Shown: positions 11,416-21,164 of the stretch, piece by piece
Numbering within the stretch: position 1 is the stretch's first letter
How the letters are laid out: every line of letters starts with the position of its first letter
Origin: Blepharisma japonicum
Taxonomy: Eukaryota > Ciliophora > Heterotrichea > Heterotrichida > Blepharismidae
Assembly: GCA_949751835.1 (NCBI GenBank)
Contig: CATKHK010000175.1
Coordinates: 1-31,351 of the forward strand
Length of the DNA stretch: 31,351 nt
Reading direction: 5' to 3'
Program-made: the position numbers and the translations under genes
The notes under the pieces: model-generated
The model's input: the letters and a program-made list of their open reading frames with translations, nothing else
Databases searched by the model: none
What the model was told of the DNA's origin: nothing

Positions 11416-12928
11416 TTTCATCAATTAATAATTTCAAATTAATATAAAATATACAAAAATTGAAGCAAGCATATTGAGATTTAAACATGAATTAAATTCT
11501 TAATAAAGAAAAATGATTCTCTTCTTGTTTTTAAATATTAAGCCAATTTTTGAAGTATGTTAGATTAATGAATAAAATATTGCATATCTGTATAGCAATT
11601 ACCCCAAGATTGCTGAATTTACTAGTTTTATTAATTTATCTCTCTAAAAATTAGTTTGTGTAAAATAGCTGGAGTTTATATGTTAAATGGTATCTCTATT
11701 CAAGTTCAAGAAACAATCTCAATTGAAGAGAATTGCTCTATATGTCTAAATTTGGAATAGATGATTTTTTGGCATTAGATTAGATTTAGATATTCGCCAT
11801 CACAGTACGAGACAAAAATTTGTACCTCTGCATGCTCAATCTTCCCCAAGCTTTTTTGCCTTTACTGTTTTTTATTTATCCATTTGCTTTTAAATAATTC
11901 CACATTAATTATATAGAGGTAATTTTCAATTTATTTTAGTTAATTTATCTATCTCTACGAAGTTATGTTAAAAATGTTGGTATAAAATAATAGGTTAAAA
12001 ATAATAAGCCAAAAAAGATGAATATGAATTTTAATAACATGTTGTAATTACAGTAAAAATGGTACTAAAATTTTATTTAGAATTTTGCATGGAAAAAAAA
12101 TTGGAACTTTTTTTAAAGTGTATCTAATTTACAACATTCAGAAAAATCATGAAATTAAATTAATAATGTCAAGCGGAGAAATCGAAAAATAAAATAAATT
12201 ATAAATATTATTTAACTTATCGATAATTAATCTAGATAATAAAGATCAAATGAATAAAACAATTATTGCGCCTCAATCAGAGTTTGATTTACCATTTAAA
12301 ATTCTTGTGTTTTAAAAAGTTTTAAAATTTATATGACGTACAGGCGATAGAGTACTCAAAATATTGTTTAATAATTTCTATATACTCTTCTAAAATGATA
12401 TCTTATTTTCTAAATTAACAGAGCATTACTCTTAACAGATAAATACTTGATCTTTTTAATTTAAAATAAGTGCATTAAAGTGAGAGACAGAATTAGAATT
12501 ATTTTAGGAGATTAGTTATAAATTTATGGGGATTAGGATAATTTGATGATAATTCCAAAAGACCATGCTGAAATATGCACTTTATTATAAAAAACTAAGA
12601 AAATGAACAATAAAGACAGAACTCAAACAAAATTTGTCATTTATTCTACAGAAAAAATCCCATTTTTATTAAATTAAACAGAATTTAATTTCAAGTAGAT
12701 TGCTTTCTAATAATAAACACTGTATGCATAAGAGAGACTGCTAGAGAATAAGAAAATGAATTAAATTAAATGGAATTAATGCTATATAATTAGCTTATAT
12801 GCTTTTTTCTGTCCTTTTATGGTGTCTGAATTAAATGGATAAAGCTCTCAGACATTATAATTTTCTTTAAATTTCAATTTTATATGTATTAGGTTTTTTA
12901 CAATGTGGATTAAAATTTAAATTTTAGG
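11416..12928. other. AT-rich region with gene scraps
   Basis: No intact gene. Similarity to the downstream flank of the OST-alpha pseudogene extends to about 11450 (ATTAATAATTTCAAAT). A short frame at 11680-11757 (MLNGISIQVQETISIEENCSICLNLE, then TAG) resembles the start of a RING finger but is not followed by the remaining Cys/His ligands. Other short ATG frames (12250-12314, 12603-12674) end within about 25 codons. Confidence 0.4.
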
Positions 12929-13315
12929 TTATAATAGAAATCCGCACATTATGGCTCAATTTGCAACTTCAACTTCCATTAATTTTATTTTAGAAAGCTT
13001 GAATTTCCTCTTTTTATTCGAAATAATTTCTTGTGAATTAATTTGATTTTCCATTTTATAAAAAATTTGCTGATTTTTAATTTCGAACAATTTTTCATTT
13101 TTGAGTTTTAGATCATTCTTTATAGATTCAATATATTGATTTCACTTATCTCTAAAATTTCATCATTCTAAACTGTAAATTAGGAAGTTATTCTTTTGTG
13201 GGCAGCATATTGCTTTTAATTTAGGCTTTTTATTAGTCTCTTTTATCTTTCTTTTTATTTTTCTATTTCTCTTTGAAGGAATTTTTAGTAATTTTTGAAT
13301 ATTATGTGGGATCAT
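12929..13315 (-). CDS. Small basic Trp-containing protein, possible third member of the 21827/23098 family
   Basis: 128 codons, ATG at 13315, TAA at 12929-12931, with four TGA codons read as Trp (EWWNFRDKW and ANW), hence invisible under the standard code. The N-terminal ~35 residues are very Lys/Arg-rich (SKRNRKIKRKIKETNKKPK), then comes a Trp-rich segment, then a predicted coil. The C-terminal half shares spaced motifs with the tandem pair at 21827 and 23098: NEKLFEIK against EQKLTEIK, and KFKLSKI against EFKLSSI, with 30 and 31 residues between motif starts. No TAA/TAG interrupts the frame in a strongly AT-rich stretch, although by length alone an ORF of this size could occur by chance once in such a window. 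Function unknown; a nucleic-acid-binding role would suit the basic head but is a guess. Confidence 0.45.
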
Positions 13316-14519
13316 ATTTCTCTATTTATAATAAAATTCATTTTCAAAGTTAAAAATATATTTATAAAAATAATCAAGTACAGCAGTCTAAAATTATGGT
13401 TCCCCAATTTTACTCATTTTAGTGCTCAGATTTCACATTTTCTAGATATGATGATTTAGATATTTTCAAACTGGATTGCCATATAGCATGCGTTTAAGAA
13501 AATGCTTTAAAAATATTTTCAAGATCTGCAAGACTCATGAGTCTACTATTTGTCAATTGGATTTTATTTATTTTTGCCTCAAAAAGCATAGATTTTTCCT
13601 ATCTTTGATCTAGAAATCATATTCAAATTTAAGAACAATTATATTCTATAAATATTACTAAGATAAAAGAAATAATCCAATTAATTTAGAAACTTCTTCT
13701 ATATCGCCACTTCCATTGAAGAGTAAAATACTATCCAAAATTATAATATATAATTGAAAAGGAGGAACTAAATTAAGACAGAAAATTGAAAATGAAAAAT
13801 TATATAATTATAATAAATTTTTTATTAGAAATTAAAGCTAGGATTGGTTTTAATTAAATAAAATAAATATTTAGGTATTGCTAATAGAAATTTTATTATT
13901 CTCAAAAGTAACAATTGTTTGTATGATCAATAAAATACCTTGTCAAAAGAGGAAATGAGGCATGATCTCTATCAAGAGTAGTTTGATTGTGCAAAGGCTT
14001 ATTTTTTTAGAAGAAGCTATTAGATCAATGCAAGTTTTTTATCTTGAAAGTGCTATTATGAGCATATATAAGGGATTAAGTTGACTGATGCTATATTCAG
14101 GTATTTATATACAAAACTTAGGCTATGTGATCACATATAAGTGTTTTAAAGAAATTTCAGGGAAATAATTTATTAAAAAATTTCTTTATCCAGGAGGATG
14201 CTAATGGCTTTGCTCAATATAAAATTCTCTTTAATGACATTATACCTTGAGCTTATATAAAGCATCTCAAAAATTCCTTAATTAGTCTTAAAACAGAAAT
14301 ATTTTTTCTGCTACTTTGCCATAAAGATTATTTTCTTATCCGGGGAAAATTCTATTCATCTTTTCTCAAAGCTTCTGTTATCTTGATACTACTCAATAAA
14401 TTTTAATTAAATTGCAAATCAAAATGTTGATAATTTTATATCATTTTTGATCTTATAAAATATACTCAATTTTAAGCACAAAGTTGAGCATATTAAAAAA
14501 TGGTGGAAATTAATATTAA
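13316..14519. other. AT-rich region with weak coding remnants
   Basis: Nothing intact and recognised. On the plus strand, 13923-14168 is an 81-codon frame with two TGA read as Trp (MINKIPCQKRKWGMISIK and onward), without known motifs. A competing frame in the same place reads DLYQE-FDCAKAYFFRRSY with TAG/TAA interruptions, so this may be a decayed gene rather than a small one. On the minus strand near 13750-13665 a ~45-codon tail (SILLFNGSGDIEEVSKLIG) ends in TAG. The rest is low-complexity A/T. Confidence 0.35.
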
Positions 14520-15577
14520 ATGGTAAGTCATGATAGTTTAAGAGAAAGTTCTGCTATAGGAGTCACAGCAGTTGTCTTAATTATCCTACCTTTATCTGTC
14601 TCCATCATATATTGTCATATCCAGAAATATAAAAAATAAATCAGCCCAAATTATATGTATGCCTTATTCACAGCACCTATAATTGTCGACTGGTCAGCTT
14701 GGACGCGTTAATATGTAGGCGACAGATTGAAGAATTTAGATTGATAATCGCAATAGATAAGGCGTTTTGCTTTGCAACGTTTTTAGTTCTCATAGAAATG
14801 CTCATAGGGTGAACTGAATCAAATGAGATTTATTACTTCAGTAAAGAAGCTGAGCTCAGAACTATAATGAACATGAAAGAGGCCAAGTGAATTTTACCTT
14901 GCATTAAGCCAAGCCCTTTATCTACATCTGAGCAGGCATTCCTTATTTAAGAAAAATAAGAATAGGGACATTTCAGGTGGTTTTTGTAATAATAGTGTTT
15001 ACTATTGCTATCTGATTTTTGCTAGCTTTTGATAATGATGGCTTCACTATTGGAGATAGCAGCACAGGCTCTCTCTTATTTTGGCTCAGCGCTATAAGAT
15101 CGATCAGCTCTGGATTAACATTGTTTTATTTAGTGAATTATTCGTTTTTTGCAGCCAGATTCCTGAGCTATATGATTTGCAGATCAACGCAAAATTCAAT
15201 CTGATTCAGCTTTCTATGGTTTTCACAGAACTTCAGCCCATGATAATTTCATTTTGTGCAGATCAAGGGTGGATTGCTAATACTGATGACTACTCAAAAG
15301 AAGAAATTACTAGCTGGGCAAACAATTTATTGTTGTGTTCAGAAATGATTATTGTAGAATTTTTGCAAATTCTGATTTTCCCTGGCAAAGACTATAATTC
15401 CGACACTCCACGCACCAAATTAACTTGAGACTAATCTGCTCAGCCTATTCATATTAAAATTACTTGGGATGTGGAATATCGCAAAGTGAAAACAGCAAGG
15501 GAGTATATGAAACTCCTCCGTCTTCAAGAAGGTGCTTCAGCCAGAGAGAAAGTTTGAATTGTCGTCCAATTAAGTAA
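14520..15577 (+). pseudogene. Broken paralogue of the OST-alpha/TMEM184 gene
   Basis: Aligns along its whole length to the intact gene at 10468-11415, starting with the same TTAAATGGT context and 'GAAAGTTCTGCT-TAGGAGTC'. Several 1-nt deletions (near 14595, 14620, 14665, 14745) and TAA codons (14637 area; 'CGT TAA TAT' near 14708, where the intact copy reads Ser-Leu-Tyr) break the frame. The 3' third still reads well (QLSMVFTELQPMIISFC, TDDYSKEEITSWANNLLL). Near the end an insertion of about 113 nt interrupts the Asp-Tyr codons (15393-15505). Without it the tail reads DYETPPSSRR... to TAA 15575-15577, parallel to DYDTPPSSRK in the intact copy. TGG at 14700-14702 and 15315-15317 matches TGA in the intact copy. 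Divergence is moderate, so the duplication is not recent. Confidence 0.88.
15393..15505 (+). mobile_element. TA-bounded 113-nt insertion (possible IES or short MITE)
   Basis: Comparison with 10468-11415 shows extra DNA between the Asp-Tyr codons and 'GAAACTCCTCC'. The left boundary reads GAC-TATAATTCC and the right boundary GGGAG-TATATGAAA. Precise removal of 113 nt, from the first TA at left to the second TA at right, restores GAC TAT GAA ACT CCT CCG, matching GAT TAT GAT ACT CCT CCA. The ends are imperfect inverted repeats (TATAATTCC against TATACTCCC, 7 of 9). TA-bounded short eliminated sequences are known in Blepharisma germline DNA; a nonautonomous TA-target transposon would look the same. 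Confidence 0.5.
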
Positions 15578-15591
15578 TTTCTAATTAGCGA

Positions 15592-16180
15592 TTAATAATT
15601 TCAAATAAATCAGAGCTTCATTAGAGTTTTTTTAGTTTGTTCTTTATTATATTTTAAGATAATTTTCTCTGAAAGCTGGAATTTAAAAGAATATTGTTTA
15701 AAGGCAGTTAGAGAGAGGCAAAGGATATGAGATGATATGAAACAGAGATAGTTGATGCTGCTGGATTTATGCATGATGGAACTTATAAAATAAATATCTG
15801 ATTCCTGAGCCAACTCTGAAAAGAATCTAGTGATTAATTTTTGAGAAAGCTGAAAAAGGGCTTTATTTATGTTTTGGCCTGCTTTTTTATCAGCTATTAT
15901 AGTATTTCATGTCGATTAAAAATTTAAGCAAATAGAAATCTATGCTAATATTCCCTCTTGCCATAGGCTCAAAAATTAAAACTTTGTGTTTCTCTCAATA
16001 AATGATACCAGCAATTGCTTGGAGAAGACATTCAATAGCCATAAGATTATGGAAAGTTGTTCGGCTTCGCTAATAATTTCCTTAAGAGACTTCATTTTTA
16101 GACTTCCCAAATTACCTTTGAGATACTGAAATCTAAAATCTCCAATTCTAAAAGTAAAGGCAGGAAATAAATCTTTGGGC
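15592..16180 (-). pseudogene. Remnant of an unidentified ~200-residue gene
   Basis: The minus strand holds three successive protein-like pieces in different frames. About 16180-16060 reads DLFPAFTFRIGDFRFQYLKG... MKSLKEIISEAEQLS. About 16060-15910 reads NLMAIECLLQAIAGIIYWEK..., using TGA as Trp. About 15917-15592 reads TIIADKKAGQNINKALFQLS ... ITRFFSELAQESDIYFISSI and ends in TAA 15592-15594. No GT...AG segment at the frame changes could be a 15/16-nt intron, so frameshift decay is the simplest view. Family not recognised. It is divergent to the phosphoribosyltransferase gene. Confidence 0.4.
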
Positions 16181-16302
16181 TATAATTACTTATTTTTATT
16201 TTTCTTCGTAAATTCAATGCATTTAAACACTTTAATTCTTATTTCAATATTTTACTAATCTTTGAATAAGCTGAAATTAAATGAAAAACACTGCTTAAAT
16301 AA

Positions 16303-16947
16303 ATGGAGCGGCCAGGAGACTATGTGTATATCGAAGATGGCGCATATACCTCTGCCAGCTTATTATGCATCCCTGAAAAATACAAAGCATACATCGATTT
16401 AGTGTTCATCTCCAAGGGCCAAATCGAAGACAGGATTTTAAAGCTTGCTGAAACCCTCACAAGTGAATCCAAAACTCGCTCAATCGCTCTTATCGTGATC
16501 TTGCGAGGGGCTTTTAGATTTGCCAAGGATTTAGTGGACGGTATTGATCGCGCCTGCTATAAAGAGCAGTTTGTCTATACAATTGACTTTATCCGTGCGA
16601 GGAGCTACGTAGACCAAACTCAGCATGACATTATCCTTGAAGGCCTAGACACTCTGGACCTAGAAGGAAAAGAAGTGATCATTGTGGAAGATTTGGTTGA
16701 CAGTGGAAACACACTTTCAAGAGTTGCAAGTATTATAAGAGAAAAAAACCCAGCTTCATTGAAGATCTGTGTGCTAATTTATAAGAGAAACCCCGAAAAC
16801 ACACGCATTGTACCTGATCATATTGGATTCTCGGTGCCAAATGAGTGGATTATTGGGTATCATACAGATTATAACAATTACTTTAGGGATCTCCCTCATA
16901 TTTGCTTGCTTAATGATGCTGGGAAGGAAGAATTCAGGACTAAGTAA
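16303..16947 (+). CDS. HPRT1: Hypoxanthine-guanine phosphoribosyltransferase
   Basis: 214 residues, ATG 16303, TAA 16945-16947, no intron and no TGA. It converts hypoxanthine or guanine plus PRPP to IMP or GMP in purine salvage (cytosol), important in ciliates, many of which are purine auxotrophs. The type I PRTase fold shows the PPi loop (VILRGAFRFAKDL), the flexible loop (DFIRARSYVDQTQ), the PRPP-binding motif VIIVEDLVDSGNT with the acidic pair Glu129-Asp130 and the catalytic-base Asp133, the purine-contacting Lys161 (IYKRNP), the stacking aromatic as Trp182 (Phe186 in the human enzyme) followed by Ile, and Asp189. The C-terminal YNNYFRDLPHICLL block is typical. Length fits the family (~210-230). 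Codon use is less AT-biased than in the surrounding noncoding DNA. Confidence 0.95.
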   Translation: MERPGDYVYIEDGAYTSASLLCIPEKYKAYIDLVFISKGQIEDRILKLAETLTSESKTRSIALIVILRGAFRFAKDLVDGIDRACYKEQFVYTIDFIRARSYVDQTQHDIILEGLDTLDLEGKEVIIVEDLVDSGNTLSRVASIIREKNPASLKICVLIYKRNPENTRIVPDHIGFSVPNEWIIGYHTDYNNYFRDLPHICLLNDAGKEEFRTK

Positions 16948-18007
16948 TAAGCATATTTAATTGCAGATCTAGTTTTTTAACAATATTAGGGGCTTGAATT
17001 AATAAAATAAGTATAAATAGTCATGAGTTCCTTAATGAATTTAGAAGAATCGAAAATTTTGATTTTAATAAATACTTAAGCCTTTATTTAGAGCTTAAAA
17101 TTTTAAATAAAATGCTATATATAAAAATTGCAAAATAAATTATATTCTATGATATTGAAGACATTAATATACAATGAAAAGCTCGCGAATTTTTTAACTC
17201 AGCTATAATAAGTGTAAGGGTTCTTACATTTTTCTGCATGCTGATTTTTCTCGACTTGTGGGAAGCTTAGATTTTTGTTATTTGATAAACCAAGAAAAAT
17301 TGTGACTGAAAAAGTCAGTGGAAATCTCACAATTCAGATTTTGGAATATTATAAGATAAATGCGATTTTAATGTAGAAAGATATTTTGGGTAGCAAATTG
17401 ATCTGAGAAAACATTTTTTAATCGTGATCCATAATTTTTGAATAATAAATGTATATCTTATTATGCAGAAACTATGTGTGTATCTACTAAATGGAAAGTA
17501 TTTTTCTATTATGCTGGTGCTAGAGAAGAGCTTAATAGAGTGCTATTAATAAATCTAGAGTAAATTTATTTTGCGTTTTTTTTTTTAAAATTACTTGCTG
17601 AATTGTGATTCATAACTTAAAAACAACTTTAGATCGATTCATATATTCAGAGTCTCTTTCAGGATTTTGGTTATGGTATTATTTTAACTGAAAATTTAAA
17701 TTTTGTAATTGAATAAGGCTTAAAGCAGCAAACGAATTCAATTTATCGATTTTTTTCTAATATTAGAATATAAATTGTAAAACTTAGTATAATAACTTCA
17801 ATTTCTCATAATTTCTAAGAATATGAGATTCCTTCATAAAAATGAGTTTCATCTGATTTATATTCATTTAAAATTATTAATTCATTAAATTCGTTTTTGC
17901 TACAATTTGAAATCCCCATGAAATCTCCTTAACAATTTCTTTTCAATGGGTTTTTAATCAATAATTTAATTCTTGTCATCAATCTCATATAGCAATTAAT
18001 ATATTTT
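16948..18007. other. AT-rich intergenic region with faint coding scraps
   Basis: No intact gene. A piece at about 17218-17377 on the plus strand (one TGA as Trp) reads protein-like, ending in FDKPRKIVTEKVSGNLTIQ... then TAG. Another at 17474-17563 (MCVSTKWKVFFYYAGAREEL...) ends in TAA. They are too short to assign and may be remnants. The last ~100 bp are the presumed promoter of the phosphodiesterase gene. Confidence 0.35.
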
Positions 18008-20266
18008 ATGGAATCTAAAGAGCTAGAAAAATCACCAAGCAACGAAAGCGTCTCAAAACAGGCTAGTTCTATCATTTATAGCTTAATTGGCCACGAGAAA
18101 GCGGAGAGCGAAAATCTTCCTGTTTGTCCTAATCTTCTTCATTACAATGACAACTTTTTGGAATGAAAATACAGGCAAGCTTTGATTTGTGAAAGTTACA
18201 GTTTTACAAGGCCTTCAACTGAATTCAAAAATAATTTGATGATTTTTTATATCTTCATAACAGTATATTTAGGCATTTTACTCGCAACTTCATTGCTGCT
18301 ATACCGAAAAGGGGATTTGAATTATTCACATCTAATATTTCACTTGCTAAGCATTTTGGCCTTGACAATAATTGCATATTCAGTACTGGTCCTAATTTTA
18401 TTTTCGAGCTGATCTTTGATGAATTATAGACCTTTATTAATGATATTGAGCTTTGCATTTCTGTTCTACCTTGTCATCGGCGATGAAAAAGTTTTATCAG
18501 AAATTTTTTCTACGGATTCAGACACAGAAAATTGGTTGCCATGCTCTATAGGGATAACTTGCTACATTGTAATGGTTAGAAAACCGCTTTTTGAGTGTTT
18601 TTATTTGATAGCTATGCTATCAATTGCTAGCATGGTTTTGTATTTAGGAGCAAATATTACACTGTCTTCAAGCTCTTATTACTCGATTTTCAGTGAGTTT
18701 ACCCTTTTTTCAATTTTTCTGTTTTTACAAATTATAGATGCATATCAGCTGGAATACAGATCCAGACAAATTTTCCTGAGAATGCATATGGAGGAGCAAG
18801 ACGGCAAAGCAAAAGTGGTTTTGGGGAGCGAAAATGAAAAAGAAGCGATAAAAACAGAAATTGAGATGATTGTGAGGACACTTGACAGCATTAAAAGAGA
18901 GATTCGATATGCTGGGAGGATGATTATATACAACGACCTAAAAAAACGACTCAAATCCACTTGCTTAGAAATTGAAAAAATAATCAGGATAATCGCTCAT
19001 GGAAATTTTTTAAATGTCATTAATATCGCAAGAGAAAAAGACATGGACGAAGACGATAAAACTTTTATTGAGCAAAATTTCATGACTCCTCAGCCAAACA
19101 ACCCAAGAATCCCTTCAGCATTAATGTCTGTAAGCGAAATCGGCGAAAAGAAAATTAACTTCCCATTTATGAGCTATGGCGTCCATGAGCTAGAAAGTGT
19201 CCTAGCGACAGTTGGGAAAAACTGAAACTTTGATATATGGTTTGTATATAACTCAACTGGACACAGCATTTATGTGATTGCTAAATATTTATTAAAGAAA
19301 TGAAGCCTCAGCGATTATTTTAAAATTTCCGACTTGACCATTGACCGATATTTTCAGACATTAGAAAAAGTAAAAAATATTTAGAGTTATTATAAAAACC
19401 CCTATCACAATGCATGCCATGCTGCTGACGTATTACACACAGTGCTGTTCTTTTATCACCATGGGGATTTATTGAAATCCCTAAGTAATCTTGATTTGCT
19501 ATCCTCAATAGTTGCAGCGTTAGGGCATGATGTAGGACATCAAGCTCTGAATAACAGGTTTTTAGTAAATAATCGAGATGAAATTGCTGTGATTTATAAC
19601 GACAGCAGTGTGCTTGAAAATATGCATTGTTCTAAAACCTACCAAATCATGAACAAGCCTGATTGCAACTTATTCGGAAATTTGACTCCAGAAGACTGGA
19701 TTAAATCCAGAAAATTAGTCGTAGAAATGATCCTGGAAACTGACATGTCCAAACATTTTGAAATTCTAGGAAGGTTCAAGATCAGAGCATTTTCTTTGTC
19801 AGATTTCAATATAAATAATCAAGACGACAAAGTCCAGCTTTTGTCAATGGGACTAAAATGTGCTGACATAGGGCACAGTGCGAAAACTACTGACTTGCAT
19901 GAAAAATGGACCAAACTTGTATGTGAAGAATTTTTTAACCAAGGAGATATTGAAAAAGCCAAGCATCAGCCAGTATCTATGTATTGTGATAGAGATACGA
20001 CTGATATTCCAAAAAGCCAAGCTGGATTTTTGAAAAATATTTGTATTCCTCTATTTGAAGCATGGTGCAACTACCTTCATTCAGACTCTATAAACTTGCT
20101 TGTTCTTGAGCAGATCAAACGAAATCATCAGAATTGGGAAGCAAAATCCCAGACAAGAAGGGCAACTATGGGTGTTTGTGACTCCTTAGCCAAAGAGTTT
20201 GAGAAAACCAAGCGAAGTAGTGTGGCTTCGAATGATGGTACAAAGTTACACACTTCTGAGTTTTAA
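18008..20266 (+). CDS. Transmembrane class I cyclic nucleotide phosphodiesterase
   Basis: 747 residues after removing one 15-nt intron (19370-19384). ATG 18008, TAA 20264-20266. TGA codons are Trp near 18164, at 18410-18412, 19223-19225 (the invariant 'NWNFDIW' at the start of PDE catalytic domains) and near 19303. The cytosolic N-terminus (~75 aa) is followed by six hydrophobic segments (about residues 78-245), then a linker and the HD-type catalytic domain. Metal-binding and active-site motifs: HNACHAADV (His462), GHDVGHQALNN (His502-Asp503), ENMHC, ETDMSKH, ADIGHSAK (Asp615), and the invariant Gln near 666 (KSQAGFLKN...PLFEAW). It hydrolyses cAMP and/or cGMP; specificity cannot be told. 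The catalytic end faces the cytosol if the six segments are all membrane-spanning. Membrane PDEs of this layout are typical of ciliates and other protists and may control ciliary motility signals. Confidence 0.94.
19370..19384 (+). other. 15-nt intron in phosphodiesterase gene
   Basis: Sequence GTAAAAAATATTTAG with an in-frame terminal TAG and an A at position 10. Removing it joins LEK to SYYKNPYHNACHAADV, just ahead of the catalytic HNxxHAxDV motif, where no stop can be tolerated. Confidence 0.93.
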
Positions 20267-20361
20267 AGGCTCAGTGATGTAAATTCGGTATTTTAGACTA
20301 AATTTGATCAGAATTATCTAATAGTTTTCGAATAAAACGGATTAAAAATATTACGATAGAA

Positions 20362-20637
20362 ATGGGAGGAGCTATAAGTGTAAACTGCGGGTGCTTTACT
20401 GTCATAAGCTCAGCCTGCAAAGGGGTTAGCTCATATTGGCATCCAAAGCCAAGCTGCGAAAAGCTCTCGATTTTAGAAGAAGATGATTTGTACCCAGCTG
20501 GGTTGCTTTCAGAGCAAGAAATTCAGAGGCTGCTGAATGAGAGCTTAGATCTCTATGGGTCTTGCAAAGAAGTAGGGAATAGTCAAGATTTTAGATCTAA
20601 TGAAGAGTATGCAGTAAATTTTGATAATTCTAATTAA
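20362..20637 (+). CDS. Small putatively N-myristoylated, palmitoylated protein
   Basis: 91 residues, ATG 20362, TAA 20635-20637. The start MGGAIS fits the N-myristoyltransferase consensus (Gly2, small residue at 6). Cys9, Cys11 and Cys18 close by could be palmitoylated, so the protein is probably tethered to a membrane. The rest is acidic and mostly unstructured (LEEDDLYPAGLLSEQEIQRLLNES). No catalytic motif is visible and no family is recognised. It begins 95 bp after the phosphodiesterase stop on the same strand, but ciliate genes are normally separate transcription units, so the proximity may mean nothing. The clean start context, acyl-site consensus and lack of stops support a real gene. 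Confidence 0.65.
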   Translation: MGGAISVNCGCFTVISSACKGVSSYWHPKPSCEKLSILEEDDLYPAGLLSEQEIQRLLNESLDLYGSCKEVGNSQDFRSNEEYAVNFDNSN

Positions 20638-21164
20638 CTGTGACACAATTTCAAGGACTTGAATTTTTGGGATTTCCATATTCAGAGATGATCATGGTTT
20701 TTCACTTTTTTATATTGATAAATGTGAGCCAAAATCTCGAATAATAAATATTCTTAACTTATCATGCTATCTTTATTATTTTAGACTTGCTTTTAGAGTA
20801 AATTAATTTTTTCAATAATCAAAACTTATTCATGTTGAGTGTATGCGAAATAAGTTTAATTATGTAGTGTTTTTGGTTTAAATTTATATTTATATTTTAT
20901 TAATTTTATTAAAACTATTAAATAGTTAGTTTTTGATTATTGTATAAATATAAAATACTCTAAAGAATTTATAAATCCCAAAACCATATTGATATACACT
21001 TACTTTTAAACGCATTTTACCATAAAGCCATAATAATTACTTTTCATATGGCTCGAATCGCTTTCGTTAATACAATTACTCACTCAATTAACTTCTAAAT
21101 ATTTCAATTTTTAATTTTTAATTTTTTTATTAATCTAAAAATCAAAGGAGTAATAAATCTCTAC
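20638..21164. other. AT-rich intergenic region, nothing recognised
   Basis: Very AT-rich (runs such as TTTATATTTATATTTTATTAA near 20880-20900). No long frame is open on either strand and no RNA gene is recognised. Confidence 0.5.

Noticed and set aside
11680-11757. RING-finger start (ENCSICLNLE).
   Set aside because: It stops at TAG after about 26 codons and the downstream DNA lacks the remaining Cys/His ligands in any frame; noted only as a scrap.
16303-16947. Apparent loss of the purine-recognising Lys in the phosphoribosyltransferase (Val170 seen where a nearby Lys occurs in the human enzyme).
   Set aside because: Recounting from the C-terminus shows the specificity Lys (human Lys165) aligns with Lys161 in IYKRNP, which is present; the enzyme looks normal.
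17400-17600. Possible repeat shared with 20690-20830 (GAATAATAAAT..., GAGTAAATT...).
   Set aside because: Matches are short and expected in such AT-rich sequence.
21045-21075. Possible tRNA B-box-like string (GCTCGAATCGC).
   Set aside because: There is no matching A-box, acceptor stem or anticodon arm upstream.
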